NCBI GenBank assembly: GCA_903840435.1
Contig: CAIMFV010000012.1
Location: forward strand, 30,102-94,101
Source: an uncultured Caulobacterales bacterium
GTDB lineage: Bacteria; Pseudomonadota; Alphaproteobacteria; Caulobacterales; Caulobacteraceae
Direction: 5' to 3'
DNA length: 64,000 nucleotides
Shown here: positions 44,893 through 55,332 of the stretch, piece after piece
How positions within the stretch are numbered: the stretch's first letter is position 1
How the letters are laid out: each line of letters begins with the position of its first letter
Translations under genes and position numbers: made by a program
The notes under the pieces: model-generated
The model's database searches: none
The model's input: the letters and a program-made list of their open reading frames with translations, nothing else
Told to the model about the DNA's origin: nothing

Positions 44893-46005
44893 CTATCGAA
44901 GTTTCAACGTCGCCATGCCGATGAGCGCCAGCACCACAGATACGATCCAAAACCGGATGACGATGGTCGATTCGCTCCAACCCAGCTTTTCATAGTGGTG
45001 GTGGATAGGGGCCATGAGGAAGATACGCTTGCCCGTGCGCTTGAAATAAAGCACCTGGATCGCCACCGATAGGGTCTCGATGACGAAGAGGCCGCCAATC
45101 ACGCCGAGCACGATCTCGTGCTTGGTGCAAACCGCAACCGCCCCCAAAAGACCGCCCAAGGCGAGAGAGCCTGTATCACCCATAAAGATTTTTGCTGGCG
45201 GGGCATTGTACCATAAAAAGCCCATGCCCGCGCCGATCACCGTGGAGCAAACGACTGACAACTCGCCCGCGCCGGGCACGAAATGTACCTGCAAATACTG
45301 GGCAAAGAGGTGATTGCCGACCAGATAGGCGATCACGCCAAAGGCGGCGCAGGCGATCATCACCGGGACAATCGCCAATCCGTCCAGCCCATCGGTCAGG
45401 TTTACGGCGTTCGAGAAGCCCGCAATGACAAAGGCGCCAAAAGCCACATAGAACCAACCCAAATTCCAAATCAGCGTTTTAAACAGCGGAAAGGTCAGGG
45501 AGGTATTGAAAAAGGCGCTTTCCGGCGAGGCGGGGGAATATCTGATCAACACAACTGTGGCGACTGCCGCAATTAGAAATTGAAACACCAGCTTGGTGCG
45601 GCTTGAAACGCCCGCCGTCGACTGCTTGGTCACCTTGGCGTAGTCGTCCATAAAGCCCAACAGGCCGTAGCCTGCGGTGACCATCAACACCACCCAGACA
45701 TTGACGCTGGTCAGATCGGCCCACAGCAAGGTGCCCGTTGCCAGGCCTGCCAGGATCATGAAGCCGCCCATGGTCGGCGTGCCTTTTTTCTCCAGCACAT
45801 GGCGCTCGATGCCATCGGTACGGATGGGCTGCCCCTTGCCCTGCTTCACCTTCATCCACGCAATGAAGCGAGAGCCCATGCCAATGGCCACCAGTTGACC
45901 GGTGAACAGCGCCATGGCCGAGCGAAAGGTGAGATAGTGCAGGAGGTTCATCAGCGGCACGTGCAGATGAATGCGCTCAAGATAGTCGTACAGCAGATAA
46001 AGCAT
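44893..46005 (-). CDS. mraY: Phospho-N-acetylmuramoyl-pentapeptide-transferase
   Basis: The membrane enzyme that makes lipid I from UDP-MurNAc-pentapeptide and undecaprenyl phosphate; 370 residues with about ten membrane helices. Conserved loops are KKGTPTMGG, the Asp-rich GFMDDYAKV and [23 protein letters not shown] and the histidine loop [13 protein letters not shown]. The ATG overlaps the murF stop by one base (TGATG). Confidence 0.96.
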   Translation of the reverse strand: MLYLLYDYLERIHLHVPLMNLLHYLTFRSAMALFTGQLVAIGMGSRFIAWMKVKQGKGQPIRTDGIERHVLEKKGTPTMGGFMILAGLATGTLLWADLTSVNVWVVLMVTAGYGLLGFMDDYAKVTKQSTAGVSSRTKLVFQFLIAAVATVVLIRYSPASPESAFFNTSLTFPLFKTLIWNLGWFYVAFGAFVIAGFSNAVNLTDGLDGLAIVPVMIACAAFGVIAYLVGNHLFAQYLQVHFVPGAGELSVVCSTVIGAGMGFLWYNAPPAKIFMGDTGSLALGGLLGAVAVCTKHEIVLGVIGGLFVIETLSVAIQVLYFKRTGKRIFLMAPIHHHYEKLGWSESTIVIRFWIVSVVLALIGMATLKLR

Positions 46006-47387
46006 CAGCGACGTCCCCCGCGACGAAGCGCGTTTACAATGGCTGACGCGCGCGAGCCGTTAGAGCCCTTCACCAACAGCGCGTCGCCAGGACGCATTTC
46101 GGCTTCGATCAAGGGGGCTAATTGGCTCGCTTCCTCAGCAAACCCGCCCCTAACTTGATTGGGCAAGGCGCGCCAGAGTGCGCGCATGTGGGAGCCGGAA
46201 AGATACACAAGTTTGATGTCGGCAGCCGCGATTGGGCCCGCCAAAGCGGCATGCAGCGCCTCGGAATCGGAACCAAGCTCCAGCATATCCGTCAAGGCAA
46301 GGATGCGCCGCCCCACCACCTCGCGCTGCCCAAAGGCTGAGATGACGGCGGTCATCGACACCGGGTTGGCGTTGTAGCTTTCGTCGATCAAGGGATAGGT
46401 AACCCCTGAGGGCGTTGTCAGGTGTAAGACTTCGCCCCGTCCCGCCAAGGGCCCAAACCCTTCAAGGGCCGCCAGGGTCAAATCCTGGGCAAGGCCAAGG
46501 CGCTCGCAGACAAGCAGGGTCGCCAGCGCATTCGGTCCCCAATGGCCGCCGGACTGAGCCAATCTGAACCTAACCGTACGACCTAGGAGCTCGGCGGTGA
46601 CCACCTGCCCCTCTCCCTCAGGGCGGGTTTCGACCAGCCGTGCTGCGAGACCCTCGCCAGTGCCAAAGGCTAAAACCTCAGCGCCCGCAGCCCGGGCGCG
46701 TTCGGCCAAAAACTCGAACCAGCCATTGTCGGCGTTCAATACAGCCGTTCCGCCGGGCCCTAATCCGTCAAAAATCTCCGCCTTGGCCTTGGCGACACCG
46801 AGCTCTCCCTCGACGAAGTTTTCGATATGAACCGGACCCACGGTTGTGATGACCGCCACATCTGGGCGGACACTGCGCGACAGCGGCGAAATCTCGTCGG
46901 CATGGTTCATCCCGATCTCAAACACTGCCCGTTCCGTTCCGCGGGGCATTCTGGCCAGGGTCAGGGGCACGCCGATGTGATTATTGTACGACTTGACCGA
47001 GGCATGGCTGTGACCGCCAAGGGCCAGCGCCGCGCCAATGGCCTGGGTAACACTGGTCTTCCCGACCGAGCCGGTGACAGCGGCACAGGCTAGCTTGGTC
47101 GGGCGTCGCCGGGCGGCTTCGCCAAGGGCTTGCAGGGCTGCGAATGGGTCTTCGACCCGCACATGGGGTCCATCTATCGGCTTGGCTGATAAAACCCCGG
47201 TTGCGCCTGCGGCACGGGCCTGCGGGATAAAGTCATGACCATCGCGGGCGGACGCCAAGGGGATAAAGAGGTCGCCGGGCGCAAGACTGCGCGTATCGAT
47301 CGACACCCCGCCGACTTCAAAGGTGCCGACCTCTTGGCCCCCGACGGCTGCGGCAATCTCTTGGCTGGACCACAAGGGATCGGCCAT
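46005..47387 (-). CDS. murF: UDP-N-acetylmuramoyl-tripeptide--D-alanyl-D-alanine ligase
   Basis: Adds D-Ala-D-Ala to complete the UDP-MurNAc-pentapeptide; 460 residues. ATP loop GSVGKTSVT, the [11 protein letters not shown] segment and [12 protein letters not shown] are diagnostic. The ATG at 47387 lies one base after the murE stop; the frame open to 47444 lies inside murE and is not used. Confidence 0.95.
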   Translation of the reverse strand: MADPLWSSQEIAAAVGGQEVGTFEVGGVSIDTRSLAPGDLFIPLASARDGHDFIPQARAAGATGVLSAKPIDGPHVRVEDPFAALQALGEAARRRPTKLACAAVTGSVGKTSVTQAIGAALALGGHSHASVKSYNNHIGVPLTLARMPRGTERAVFEIGMNHADEISPLSRSVRPDVAVITTVGPVHIENFVEGELGVAKAKAEIFDGLGPGGTAVLNADNGWFEFLAERARAAGAEVLAFGTGEGLAARLVETRPEGEGQVVTAELLGRTVRFRLAQSGGHWGPNALATLLVCERLGLAQDLTLAALEGFGPLAGRGEVLHLTTPSGVTYPLIDESYNANPVSMTAVISAFGQREVVGRRILALTDMLELGSDSEALHAALAGPIAAADIKLVYLSGSHMRALWRALPNQVRGGFAEEASQLAPLIEAEMRPGDALLVKGSNGSRASAIVNALRRGGRR

Positions 47388-47388
47388 T

Positions 47389-48864
47389 TCAATCTCGTCC
47401 TTCGCGGGCTTGCAGCGCGATCTCAGTTTCACGCACATCGTCAAAGGGATGGGTCACGCCACCGATGGTCTGGCCCTGTTCATGCCCTTTGCCAGCAACC
47501 ACCAGCACATCACCAGGACGAAGGTCTGCGACGGCGGTCGCTATCGCTTCGCGACGATCCCCAATCTCTATGGCGTTCGGGGCCCCCGCCTTGACCATGG
47601 CGCGAATAGCGGCCGGGTCCTCAGAGCGGGGATTGTCATCGGTGATATAGACGCAATCAGCGAAGCGCGCCGCCGCCTCCCCCATCAAGGGGCGCTTGGT
47701 GCGATCACGGTCGCCGCCCGCGCCGAAGACCACGACGAGACGCCCTTTGGTGTGGGGCCGCAAAGCCTCAAGCACAGTTTTTAAGCCGTCGGGCGTGTGG
47801 GCGTAGTCGACATAGGTCTCAGCCCCGTCTTTCGTGGCCCCGACCCGCTGCAAGCGACCAGGAGCGCCCTTAAGCCCCTCCAAAGCCGCGATCACCTTTG
47901 CGGGGTCTTCGCCTGCACCGATGCATAGACCCGCCGCCGCGAGCGCGTTCGCGGCTTGAAAGGCGCCTGCCAGGGGCAAGCGCACCTGATATTTGCAGCC
48001 GCGATAGGTGAGATCAAAATTCTGGCCATAGGGTTGCAACACCCGGTTCGCCAGTTGCAAGGCCTCGCCCTCTTCACCGAAGGCGAGCAGGGTCTGACCG
48101 CGATCATAGGCCGTCACGGCAAAGCGCGCGAAATCGGGACTATCGGCGTTCAACACCGCCACCCCGCCGGTAGGTAAGAGCTGATCAAACAGGCGCAGCT
48201 TGCAAGCCCGGTAGGCCTCCAAGGTGCCGTGATAATCGAGATGGTCTTGGGTGAGATTGGTGAAGGCGGCAGCTTTGAGCGAAAGCCCGTCCAAACGCCG
48301 CTGGTCGAGACCGTGGGACGACGCCTCGACTGCCAGATGGGTGACCCCCATCTGAAAAAGCTCCGCCGCCATGCGTGCCACGGCTTCAGCGTCGGGTGTC
48401 GTCAATCCCGGCCCCGTCAGGTCCCGGTCGGCCAGTTGTAGGCCTAACGTGCCCAGGCTTGCCGACCTATGCCCCAGGGCGGTGAAGATTTGCCGACAAA
48501 AGGTGGCGACTGAGGTTTTGCCGTTCGTCCCTGTCACGGCGACCACGACCGGAGGCTCAGCCCCCCAAAAAGCCCGCGCAGCGAGAGCGTAGAGACGGCG
48601 CGGGTCAGTGGTGCGGATCAGCGGGGCTTGGCTATTCGGCGCGAGATCAGGGGTTTCCATCGGCGCGATGATCGCTGCCGCCCCTTGACTGAGTGCCTTA
48701 TCGATAAAGGCGCGGCCATCATGGGTGGTTCCCGGCAAGGCGGCAAAGACGTATCCGGGAATGACCTTGCGGCTGTCGGCAGTAATTCCCGTGATCAGGG
48801 GATCTAGGTCGAAGGTGCGCGCCACCAGCTCTGATAGTCGGCGCTGCGGACCGCCGGGGGTCAT
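47389..48864 (-). CDS. murE: UDP-N-acetylmuramoyl-L-alanyl-D-glutamate--2,6-diaminopimelate ligase
   Basis: Adds the third peptide residue to the peptidoglycan precursor; 491 residues. The ATP loop is GTNGKTSVAT; the EASSHGLDQRRLDGL and DYAHTPDGL segments are typical. DDNPRSEDPAAI contains the DNPR motif that selects meso-diaminopimelate. Its start codon overlaps the stop of the downstream ftsI frame (ATGA). Confidence 0.95.
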   Translation of the reverse strand: MTPGGPQRRLSELVARTFDLDPLITGITADSRKVIPGYVFAALPGTTHDGRAFIDKALSQGAAAIIAPMETPDLAPNSQAPLIRTTDPRRLYALAARAFWGAEPPVVVAVTGTNGKTSVATFCRQIFTALGHRSASLGTLGLQLADRDLTGPGLTTPDAEAVARMAAELFQMGVTHLAVEASSHGLDQRRLDGLSLKAAAFTNLTQDHLDYHGTLEAYRACKLRLFDQLLPTGGVAVLNADSPDFARFAVTAYDRGQTLLAFGEEGEALQLANRVLQPYGQNFDLTYRGCKYQVRLPLAGAFQAANALAAAGLCIGAGEDPAKVIAALEGLKGAPGRLQRVGATKDGAETYVDYAHTPDGLKTVLEALRPHTKGRLVVVFGAGGDRDRTKRPLMGEAAARFADCVYITDDNPRSEDPAAIRAMVKAGAPNAIEIGDRREAIATAVADLRPGDVLVVAGKGHEQGQTIGGVTHPFDDVRETEIALQAREGRD

Positions 48865-49220
48865 TGCGGCGCATCCTCCTCGATTGCGGGCGCCTTGGCT
48901 GCGGTGGCGGTGACTGCCGACTTTACCCGCTTCACATCGAGGAATGGCGCGATGCGGTCAATCACGCGCCCCGCCGTTGGGGCGGCGTTCCAGCCTGCGG
49001 TCGCGAGGCCAAAGGTTCCCGGTGCGGCCTTGGGTTCGTCCAAGAGGATCAAGACCAGATAGCGCGGCGAGCCCACCGGCCCATCGGTCGGGAAGACGGC
49101 GGCGAAATTGGTAATCCGGGTATTGTCGAGATAATGACCATGGTCTGCCTTTTGCGCGGAGCCGGTTTTCCCGCCGACGCGCAGACCCGCCATGTCGGCC
49201 TTGGAGCCTGTGCCGCTCAA
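48861..49220 (-). CDS. ftsI: Peptidoglycan transpeptidase FtsI (PBP3), C-terminal part in shifted frame
   Basis: This 119-codon frame encodes the end of the FtsI transpeptidase domain, including the KTG motif (VGGKTGSAQKADHGHY), and its stop overlaps the murE start exactly as expected for the ftsI end. It opens at a TTG that overlaps the stop of the frame at 49217-50623. If one A is added to the A5 run at 49225-49229, or if ribosomes slip -1 on the AAA codon there, the two frames join seamlessly as RKNVLSGTGSKAD, the expected family sequence. It is therefore not a separate gene. Confidence 0.85.
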   Translation of the reverse strand: MSGTGSKADMAGLRVGGKTGSAQKADHGHYLDNTRITNFAAVFPTDGPVGSPRYLVLILLDEPKAAPGTFGLATAGWNAAPTAGRVIDRIAPFLDVKRVKSAVTATAAKAPAIEEDAPQ

Positions 49221-50623
49221 GACATTTTTCGCAACAAGGCCAGCATGGCTTGGGAGGTCTCAGGCGAAATGACCCGGTGCGTCTCCACCGCATCGCCCGG
49301 TGTTCGTTTGCGAATGGTCAAGGGGATCAATTGCCCACCATTGGCGACCGCGCCATAGGCCTGAGCGAGTGCCAGCGGTGTAACGGATATGTTCTGACCA
49401 AATGAGACGGAGGCCAAGACATTGTCGGTCCAGTCTCGCGGCGCCAAGGGACGAGCCGATTCCGCCAGTTCGATCTTGGCCGGTTCAAACAGACCAAAAT
49501 TCTTCAAATAGGACTTCATCCGATCTGAACCGGCTTGCAGCGCAATGCGCGAGGCGCCGATATTGGACGAATAGAGGTAGATCTCCTCAAAACTCAACGG
49601 GCGGTTTTTCGGGTCGTGGTCATGAATGATCCGACCACCCAGATTGAGCGGATGGGTGGCGTCGTAATAGGAGGCCATCGAGGCGGTGTGACTGTCCAAG
49701 GCCATGGCGAAGGTAAAGGTCTTAAACGTCGACCCCACCTCATAGACCGACGAGCCCGCATGGTTGGTCAGCGCTGCGGGATCGGCATCCGCCACACGGT
49801 TCGGGTCGAAGTCCGGCAGGCTCGCCAGGGCCAAGACTTCGCCGGTATTGACATTGGTCACAAGGCCAACCGCCGCGCGGGGGCCATAGACGCTCAAGGC
49901 ATTGCGAAGTTCAGAAACAAGTGCCCCTTGCACCCGCAAATCCATGGATAGGGTCATGGCGCCGCCACCAGAGGCCGCGTCCCGCACCGGGGTGTCGAAG
50001 GCTTTTTCGGCCCCCGCCAAACCCTTGCCCTGCGGATCAGCAAAGCCAACCAAATGCGCCGCGTCGGCCCCCAGGGGATAGGACCGCCTTGGCTCTTCTT
50101 CAAAGCCAACGCCCGGCAAACCAAGATCATGAACCCGGTCGCGCGCCTCTTCATCCAAGCCGTTCAACAGAAGTTCGCGCTTGCCAGAGGTCAACACCTG
50201 ATCAAGACGATCCCGCGCCAGGCCCGGAAGCGCCTCGAGCAAGCCCCGGCGGGCTTCCTTGACGTCCCAGATCTCGCGACTGTCGATATAGACGCCATAG
50301 TGCGGAACATCCAAGGCAACCGGCGAGCCGTTGCGATCCACCAAGTCGGCCCGCTGCAAGGCCGGTTCAATCACGCCCGCCAGCCCACCCTCTTGCGGAT
50401 GCACAAGCGCGGCTGCACCGGCGCGAAAGGCCAGAAAAGCAAATCCGAAGGCGAAGAGGGTCAGCACGCCGAAAATCCGCAATCGCGTACTGTCCACGGG
50501 ACGGTTGCGCAGCCGGGCGCGTTCAAAAGCGTGTTCAATCTTCCAAATCAGCTCGACCAGCCCAGCCAGGATTTGGCCAAGCCTTGGCGGAGGCGAATAG
50601 CTCGCGGCGTTATCGTGCATCAT
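49217..50623 (-). CDS. ftsI: Peptidoglycan transpeptidase FtsI (PBP3), N-terminal part up to a frame break
   Basis: The septal transpeptidase that cross-links peptidoglycan at division. This frame (468 codons) carries a cytoplasmic tail, one membrane helix (about 48-73), the dimerisation domain and most of the transpeptidase domain: SxxK at 298-301 (GSTFKTFTF) and SxN at 352-354 (YSSNIG). It ends at TGA right after LLRKMS, before the KTG motif, which lies in the next frame. As written the protein lacks the third catalytic motif and would be inactive. Because ftsI is essential, a base-call error in the A5 run or a true -1 slip is more likely than a dead gene. The ATG overlaps the ftsL stop (ATGA). 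Confidence 0.9.
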   Translation of the reverse strand: MMHDNAASYSPPPRLGQILAGLVELIWKIEHAFERARLRNRPVDSTRLRIFGVLTLFAFGFAFLAFRAGAAALVHPQEGGLAGVIEPALQRADLVDRNGSPVALDVPHYGVYIDSREIWDVKEARRGLLEALPGLARDRLDQVLTSGKRELLLNGLDEEARDRVHDLGLPGVGFEEEPRRSYPLGADAAHLVGFADPQGKGLAGAEKAFDTPVRDAASGGGAMTLSMDLRVQGALVSELRNALSVYGPRAAVGLVTNVNTGEVLALASLPDFDPNRVADADPAALTNHAGSSVYEVGSTFKTFTFAMALDSHTASMASYYDATHPLNLGGRIIHDHDPKNRPLSFEEIYLYSSNIGASRIALQAGSDRMKSYLKNFGLFEPAKIELAESARPLAPRDWTDNVLASVSFGQNISVTPLALAQAYGAVANGGQLIPLTIRKRTPGDAVETHRVISPETSQAMLALLRKMS

Positions 50624-51000
50624 TGGGCGATGCTCCCTTGCGGCCGGGAGATCGTGGCGTCCGGGCGAGCATCGGTATGTCGGGCGATTTCTGCCAAATC
50701 CTCAGGCGCGGCTTCCTGACGCGCGCTCAAAGGCGCCAAGGCGAGATAGTGCTGCGATAGCCGCTCCAGGCGCGAAGGACTTTCCAAACGCCCCACCGCA
50801 TCGCGGAGCCGTCGGACCTCGCGGGATTCGTCGGCAATCTGGCGGTTCAGATCGGTGATCTGGGCCGTTTCTACGCCTGCACGGGTTTTGACCAGATAGA
50901 CGATCAACATCAAAATGATCAGGCAGCCCAGCGCCAGGGTCTCGGCCAAGTTGAAGCCGCGCACCCGAAACCTGAAAAATTTGGTGACTCGCGTCTTCAT
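50620..51000 (-). CDS. ftsL: Cell division protein FtsL
   Basis: A small bitopic division protein of 126 residues: a basic cytoplasmic start ([16 protein letters not shown]), one membrane helix ([18 protein letters not shown]) and a periplasmic coiled coil ([21 protein letters not shown]). FtsL works with FtsB and FtsQ to activate FtsWI. Identification rests on topology and on its place between rsmH and ftsI, since FtsL sequence is poorly conserved. The ATG at 51000 overlaps the rsmH stop and its own stop overlaps the ftsI start. Confidence 0.85.
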   Translation of the reverse strand: MKTRVTKFFRFRVRGFNLAETLALGCLIILMLIVYLVKTRAGVETAQITDLNRQIADESREVRRLRDAVGRLESPSRLERLSQHYLALAPLSARQEAAPEDLAEIARHTDARPDATISRPQGSIAQ

Positions 51001-51962
51001 GCCGCTGCGCTCCAAATCGGTGCGCCGGTGCGCTGGGCCGAGCGCAATTTCGCCGACCGTGCCCTGGGATTGAGGGCGATTTCAGCAGCACTTGGCGCAA
51101 GACAGCCCTTGGTGGTCAGGACGAAGCTCGGCGGTGGCCCTGGCTTCACTTCGGGCATGTGACGCGAGACACCCTGGGTCTTGCCGGAGCGTTCGGAAAG
51201 GAAGGCTTTCACGATGCGGTCTTCGAGAGAATGAAAGGTGACAACCGCAAGTCGCCCGCCCTCGATCAATGCCGCCTCCGCCGCGAGGAGACCAGAGGTC
51301 AACTCATCAAGCTCCTCATTGACCGCGATCCGCAGGGCCTGGAACACGCGTGTCGCGGGATGCGTGGGTGCGCCCTTCCGTCCGCCGACCGCACGTTCAA
51401 CCGTTTCGGCCAGATCGAGGGTTCGGGTGAAAGGCACCTCTTCCCGACGCCGGACCAAGGCCGCCGCAATGCGCCTTGAGGCGCGCTCTTCGCCATAGAC
51501 CCAGAAGATTCTGGCCAGTTCTTCGGGTTCGGATGTGTTGACGAGATCAGCGGCCGTCGCCCCATCGGCTCCCATCCGCATATCAAGCGGGCCGTCGCGC
51601 ATGAAGGAAAAGCCCCGCTCGGCCTCGTCCACCTGCATGGACGAAACGCCAATATCAAAGACCACGGCATCAACACGTCCGCCGCGCAAGGCGGCGGCTG
51701 AGGAGACTTCTAGGCCTTGGCGCAATTCAGAAAACCGCCGCGGCGCTAATTCAAACCGGCCTGGATGGGCTTGCGCCAAAGGCGCCGCGAAGGCGTGAGC
51801 GCTGGGATCGCGGTCAAACGCCAAAACGCTCGATCCCGCTTCGAGAAAGGCTTTTGAATAGCCTCCCGCGCCGAAGGTTGCATCGACGATCAGTTCGCCC
51901 GGTTGGGGCGCAACCTGATCTAAAACCTCTTGCAACATAACCGGCAGGTGAGGTGCGCTCAT
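50997..51962 (-). CDS. rsmH: 16S rRNA (cytosine-1402-N4)-methyltransferase RsmH
   Basis: A 321-residue SAM-dependent enzyme (formerly MraW) that methylates 16S rRNA C1402. [13 protein letters not shown] at the start, the SAM loop [18 protein letters not shown], the [19 protein letters not shown] segment and [11 protein letters not shown] are diagnostic. It overlaps mraZ upstream and ftsL downstream by four bases each. Confidence 0.96.
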   Translation of the reverse strand: MSAPHLPVMLQEVLDQVAPQPGELIVDATFGAGGYSKAFLEAGSSVLAFDRDPSAHAFAAPLAQAHPGRFELAPRRFSELRQGLEVSSAAALRGGRVDAVVFDIGVSSMQVDEAERGFSFMRDGPLDMRMGADGATAADLVNTSEPEELARIFWVYGEERASRRIAAALVRRREEVPFTRTLDLAETVERAVGGRKGAPTHPATRVFQALRIAVNEELDELTSGLLAAEAALIEGGRLAVVTFHSLEDRIVKAFLSERSGKTQGVSRHMPEVKPGPPPSFVLTTKGCLAPSAAEIALNPRARSAKLRSAQRTGAPIWSAAA

Positions 51963-52435
51963 GCCCCCGCCTCCGCAGTCTTGCGGCCCAGGGCGCGCTG
52001 TTGCTCGCGAAGGCTGGCCAAACCCGCTCTGGCGGCGGCGCGGGCCTCATCGCGACGAGCGCGGAACGCCTCGCGCTCCCAGATCTGAAAGCGGTCGCCC
52101 AAACCCACGACGGACACCCAATCCTTGAGCCCAAAGGTATCGCAGAGCTCTTCTGGCAAGGTGATCCGACCGGCGGCGTCAAAAGCGAGTTTATGCATTC
52201 CGCCGAGCACGACCGTTTCCAAAGCGCTGCGCAAGGGATCGCCAAACGCCAACTCATCGGTCAGAGCCTGATAATGGGCAAACAGCGGCGCGCCACCGCC
52301 CTCGATGCAGTCGGCTTCAATGGATGGGAAACAAAAGACACCGTCGAACGGGCCGAGGGTCTGCGCGCGGAACTCCGCTGGCACAACAATGCGCCGCTTC
52401 TGATCCAGTTGCTTCTCAAACGTCGAGAGAAACAC
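51959..52435 (-). CDS. mraZ: Transcriptional regulator MraZ
   Basis: A 158-residue DNA-binding protein with two SpoVT/AbrB-like halves: [18 protein letters not shown] and [22 protein letters not shown]. MraZ represses or tunes the dcw cluster by binding repeated TGGG-containing boxes upstream of itself; such an array is visible about 50-85 bases upstream. It is the first gene of the cluster. The C-terminal Arg/Ala-rich helix is longer than in E. coli. Confidence 0.95.
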   Translation of the reverse strand: MFLSTFEKQLDQKRRIVVPAEFRAQTLGPFDGVFCFPSIEADCIEGGGAPLFAHYQALTDELAFGDPLRSALETVVLGGMHKLAFDAAGRITLPEELCDTFGLKDWVSVVGLGDRFQIWEREAFRARRDEARAAARAGLASLREQQRALGRKTAEAGA

Positions 52436-52485
52436 CCGCGTCGTCCCTGTCTAAAGCGGTCGGCCTTCTGCCGAGCGCTGAAAAA

Positions 52486-52519
52486 TGGGTTATCATGGGA
52501 TTGAATGGGATACAATGAC
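52486..52519 (-). promoter_or_regulatory. MraZ-box array upstream of mraZ
   Basis: On the plus strand ATGGG occurs at exact 10-base steps (TGGG at 52486, 52496 and 52506), followed by a degenerate TGAC at 52516. Phased TGGG repeats of this kind are the known target of MraZ. The array starts about 50 bases upstream of the mraZ ATG, which fits autorepression. Confidence 0.7.
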
Positions 52520-52549
52520 ACTGACTATGTAAAATTGTCCCTAGACGGC

Positions 52550-52583
52550 AAAAAAAATGGCCCTCGCTACGGGAGCGAGGGCC
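52550..52583 (-). terminator. Rho-independent terminator of the decarboxylase/ATP-grasp operon
   Basis: On the minus strand a perfect 10-bp stem (GGCCCTCGCT/AGCGAGGGCC, 52583-52559) with a five-base loop is followed, after two bases, by eight T (52557-52550). It separates the operon from the mraZ promoter just downstream. Confidence 0.92.
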
Positions 52584-52661
52584 GGTGCAATGCAGCGATG
52601 TGAGGAAAGGCGGCCGTTCGAAACGACGGTCCGGGCCGTGCGGGCGAAGGCCCGGTGACGG

Positions 52662-53879
52662 CTAGCGCTTGACGTTGCGCGCCAACAGCGCGTGGAAGGC
52701 CGAAAACAGCTTGGTCATTTGCGGTGCCTTATAGGGAAACACCTCCGGATCATCCATCGAGTGAACAATCATGGCCACGTCGGCCTCGAAGAGCAGCAAT
52801 CGGCCATCGGGACCTTCGGCGCAGTCGATGGCGAAATAGTCGAGCGGGATCTTTGCGTGGATTTCAGCGAAAGCGGCGCTGTGACGCACGGCGAAGCCGC
52901 TATCAAAGGTGCGCATGGCCTCGGCTTCTTCGGCGCGCTTGACCTCGTCTTCTCCCATGCCAGCATTGAGATAATGCACCATCCAATGAGACGAGATGGC
53001 AAGGTGACTGATGAAGGGGACCCCGTCGATCAAAGCGACGCGGTATTTGCGATAGAGCCCATCGGGGCTCGAATAATCGACGAAGGCCGCCACATAGGCC
53101 TCGGCGGCTTCAAAGGTCTCCAGATAATCGGTAAGCGCCGCTGCGGAGGCGATGCGTTCAAGCGATTCCCCGGCATGGGAGCCGACCGGGCGCACGATCA
53201 GGGGGTAGGAAAGGTTGGCAAGCTCGGTTGACACCGGGGGCTCGCCCGCCGCCAACCGCTCAAGGTCGCTGCGGGTGACGCGAAGGCTTTCTGGCGCCCG
53301 GACGGTCGAAGAGCCTGCAAAGCTCGCCGCCACCTGGTCGCGGCCCATGGCTTTGATCGCCTGAATATTGCGGTTCAACACCGGGCGAGGCCATCTGGCG
53401 ACCATGGGTTCGACGCTTCTCAAAATCGACTGGGACGCGTCTGACTGCCCGATGGCGACAAAGGCCACATCATGGTCCGGCACATCGGCCAAGGCCTCAC
53501 CGGTGCCCATATAGAGGTGGTAGAGGGTCGCATCAGATCCTTCGAGCAGGAAGTCGAGCGGCGTATTGGCCATGAAGTCGCCTGGCATGACGATGGCAAG
53601 AATTTTCAGCCCGCCCGGAGCGCCCGAACGCTCATAGACCCGACAGAGCTCTAGCGCGTGATGTTGAGATTCAAGACCGGGCTCCTTGCGCCCGGTCAGC
53701 TGCAAAAGGCAGCCAATATCCATCAAGGCCCCAGCGTCATAGGGATTGGTGCGCGCACGGGCGACCAGCCCGGCCCAAATCGGCTGCAAATCGACGCCAG
53801 CATAGGCGCCGTGGGTCAGAGCGGCCAATCCAATAATCTTGTTTGGGATGACCGCTGGGCGCGACGGGTCGCTGGTCAT
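52662..53879 (-). CDS. Uncharacterised ATP-grasp-like protein with N-terminal helical region
   Basis: A 405-residue protein. Residues 1-90 contain a TPR-like helical pair (YDAGALMDIGCLLQLTG...SQHHALELCRVYE). Residues 90-180 resemble an ATP-grasp pre-domain. From about 220 the pattern fits ATP-grasp: an ATP-contact strand PLIVRPVGSHAGESL (226-240), YRKYRVALIDGVPF (277-289) and the metal/ATP segment LDYFAIDCAEGPDG to LFEADVAM (346-370), in which Ala-Asp replaces the more usual Asn. ATP-grasp enzymes join a carboxylate to an amine or thiol. It overlaps the upstream PLP decarboxylase gene by four bases (ATGA), so the two are translated together, and a terminator follows. The partner gene suggests the amine product may be the nucleophile. 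The exact reaction is unknown. Confidence 0.65.
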   Translation of the reverse strand: MTSDPSRPAVIPNKIIGLAALTHGAYAGVDLQPIWAGLVARARTNPYDAGALMDIGCLLQLTGRKEPGLESQHHALELCRVYERSGAPGGLKILAIVMPGDFMANTPLDFLLEGSDATLYHLYMGTGEALADVPDHDVAFVAIGQSDASQSILRSVEPMVARWPRPVLNRNIQAIKAMGRDQVAASFAGSSTVRAPESLRVTRSDLERLAAGEPPVSTELANLSYPLIVRPVGSHAGESLERIASAAALTDYLETFEAAEAYVAAFVDYSSPDGLYRKYRVALIDGVPFISHLAISSHWMVHYLNAGMGEDEVKRAEEAEAMRTFDSGFAVRHSAAFAEIHAKIPLDYFAIDCAEGPDGRLLLFEADVAMIVHSMDDPEVFPYKAPQMTKLFSAFHALLARNVKR

Positions 53880-55332
53880 GGCGTAGTCCCTTCTAACTCG
53901 GCACCAAGGCGACGGACGCCGAGCACCAAGTTTTCGATATCCGATTCGTTGCTTCTCGGGTTGAAGAAGGCCGCACGTATGGCGATCTCGCCGCGAATTT
54001 TTGTCGTTGACGGAGCAACTTTGCCCTCAAGATGCAATTGCCTGACAATGGCCCGGTTGAGGCGATCCGGTTGCGCGGTCCGATAGCGAAAGCAGACAAT
54101 ATTCAGGTCCGCATAGGCTAAGAGCTCAAGTTCCGGTGTCTGTTCGATCCGACGCACCAGATGGCGCGCCAACCCAATGCTCAAATCAACATTGGCGGCG
54201 ATAGCTTCCCGACCCGTATGACGCAACACCATCCAGGTTTTCAAGGCCCGGCAAGCCCGCGAAAGGTCAGGTCCAAGGTCGGTCGGCCAGACCTCACCCG
54301 CCGCCAGCCCGTCCGGTTCGCGCGTCAGATAGGCCGCCTCGCTGGAAAAGGTCTGCAAGAGCTGGCTTTTTTGGCGCACCAGCAAGAAGCCCGCATCATA
54401 AGGAACCTGACCCCATTTGTGAAAATCGAAGGCAAGGCTGTCGGCTTGATTGAGGCCAGCCAGCCGATGGCGCTCTCGCTCCGAATGGATGCACTGGGCC
54501 CCGAAGGCCCCATCGACATGAAACCAGAGTCCCTCTTGGTGGGCGATCTCAGCCAAGGCGCTCAAATCATCAAAGGCGCCAACATCGACGCTGCCTGCGG
54601 TTCCGATGAGCATGAAGGGCTGAAGGCCTGATCGTCGGTCGGCGGCGATTTGCTGCGCCAAGGCGACCAGATCAAGGCGATGGGCACCGTCAGTGGGTAT
54701 GCGCCGCAGCGCCTCGGCGCCAAGGCCTGCCATGTCCATGGCCCGGTCCAGACACCCATGCGCTCCAGACGATGCGTAGGCACACAGCCGCGCCGCGCCG
54801 ATGCCGCGCCGTCGCACCGCTTCGCCCAAAGCAACGCTACGCGCGGCGAGGCAGGCGATGAAATTGGCCTGAGAGGCGCCGGTGGTGAAAAGCCCCTCCG
54901 ACGTCTCGGGAAAGCCAAACCAACCGCGAACCCAGATGGCGATTTGCCGCTCAAGGGCAATGCCGACATGGTCACGACCGCCGCAATTCATGTTCAACCC
55001 GGCCATCAACAGCTCGGCCAGCACGCCTGCGGGCAGGCCTGCCCCTTGCGCCCAGCCCATAAAGCCCGGATGGCGGTTGCCGCTAGCATAGGGAGCAATG
55101 AGCCGCAGATAGTCTTGGTAGACAGCATCCAAGGCGGCGGGGGCAGGCAAGGCATCGCTCAGGAAATAGTGTCGCACCGCATCGGGCATGGGCTGCCAAA
55201 CAGGGCCTTGGCGCAAAGCGTCCATATCCGCAACAAGGTCATCGACCATGCGGTGAGCGAGGGTCTGATAGTGTCGCCAATCGGCGGGATCGCGCATTTC
55301 TTCCATCTGCGACTCAAGCGGTGCGCCGTTTG

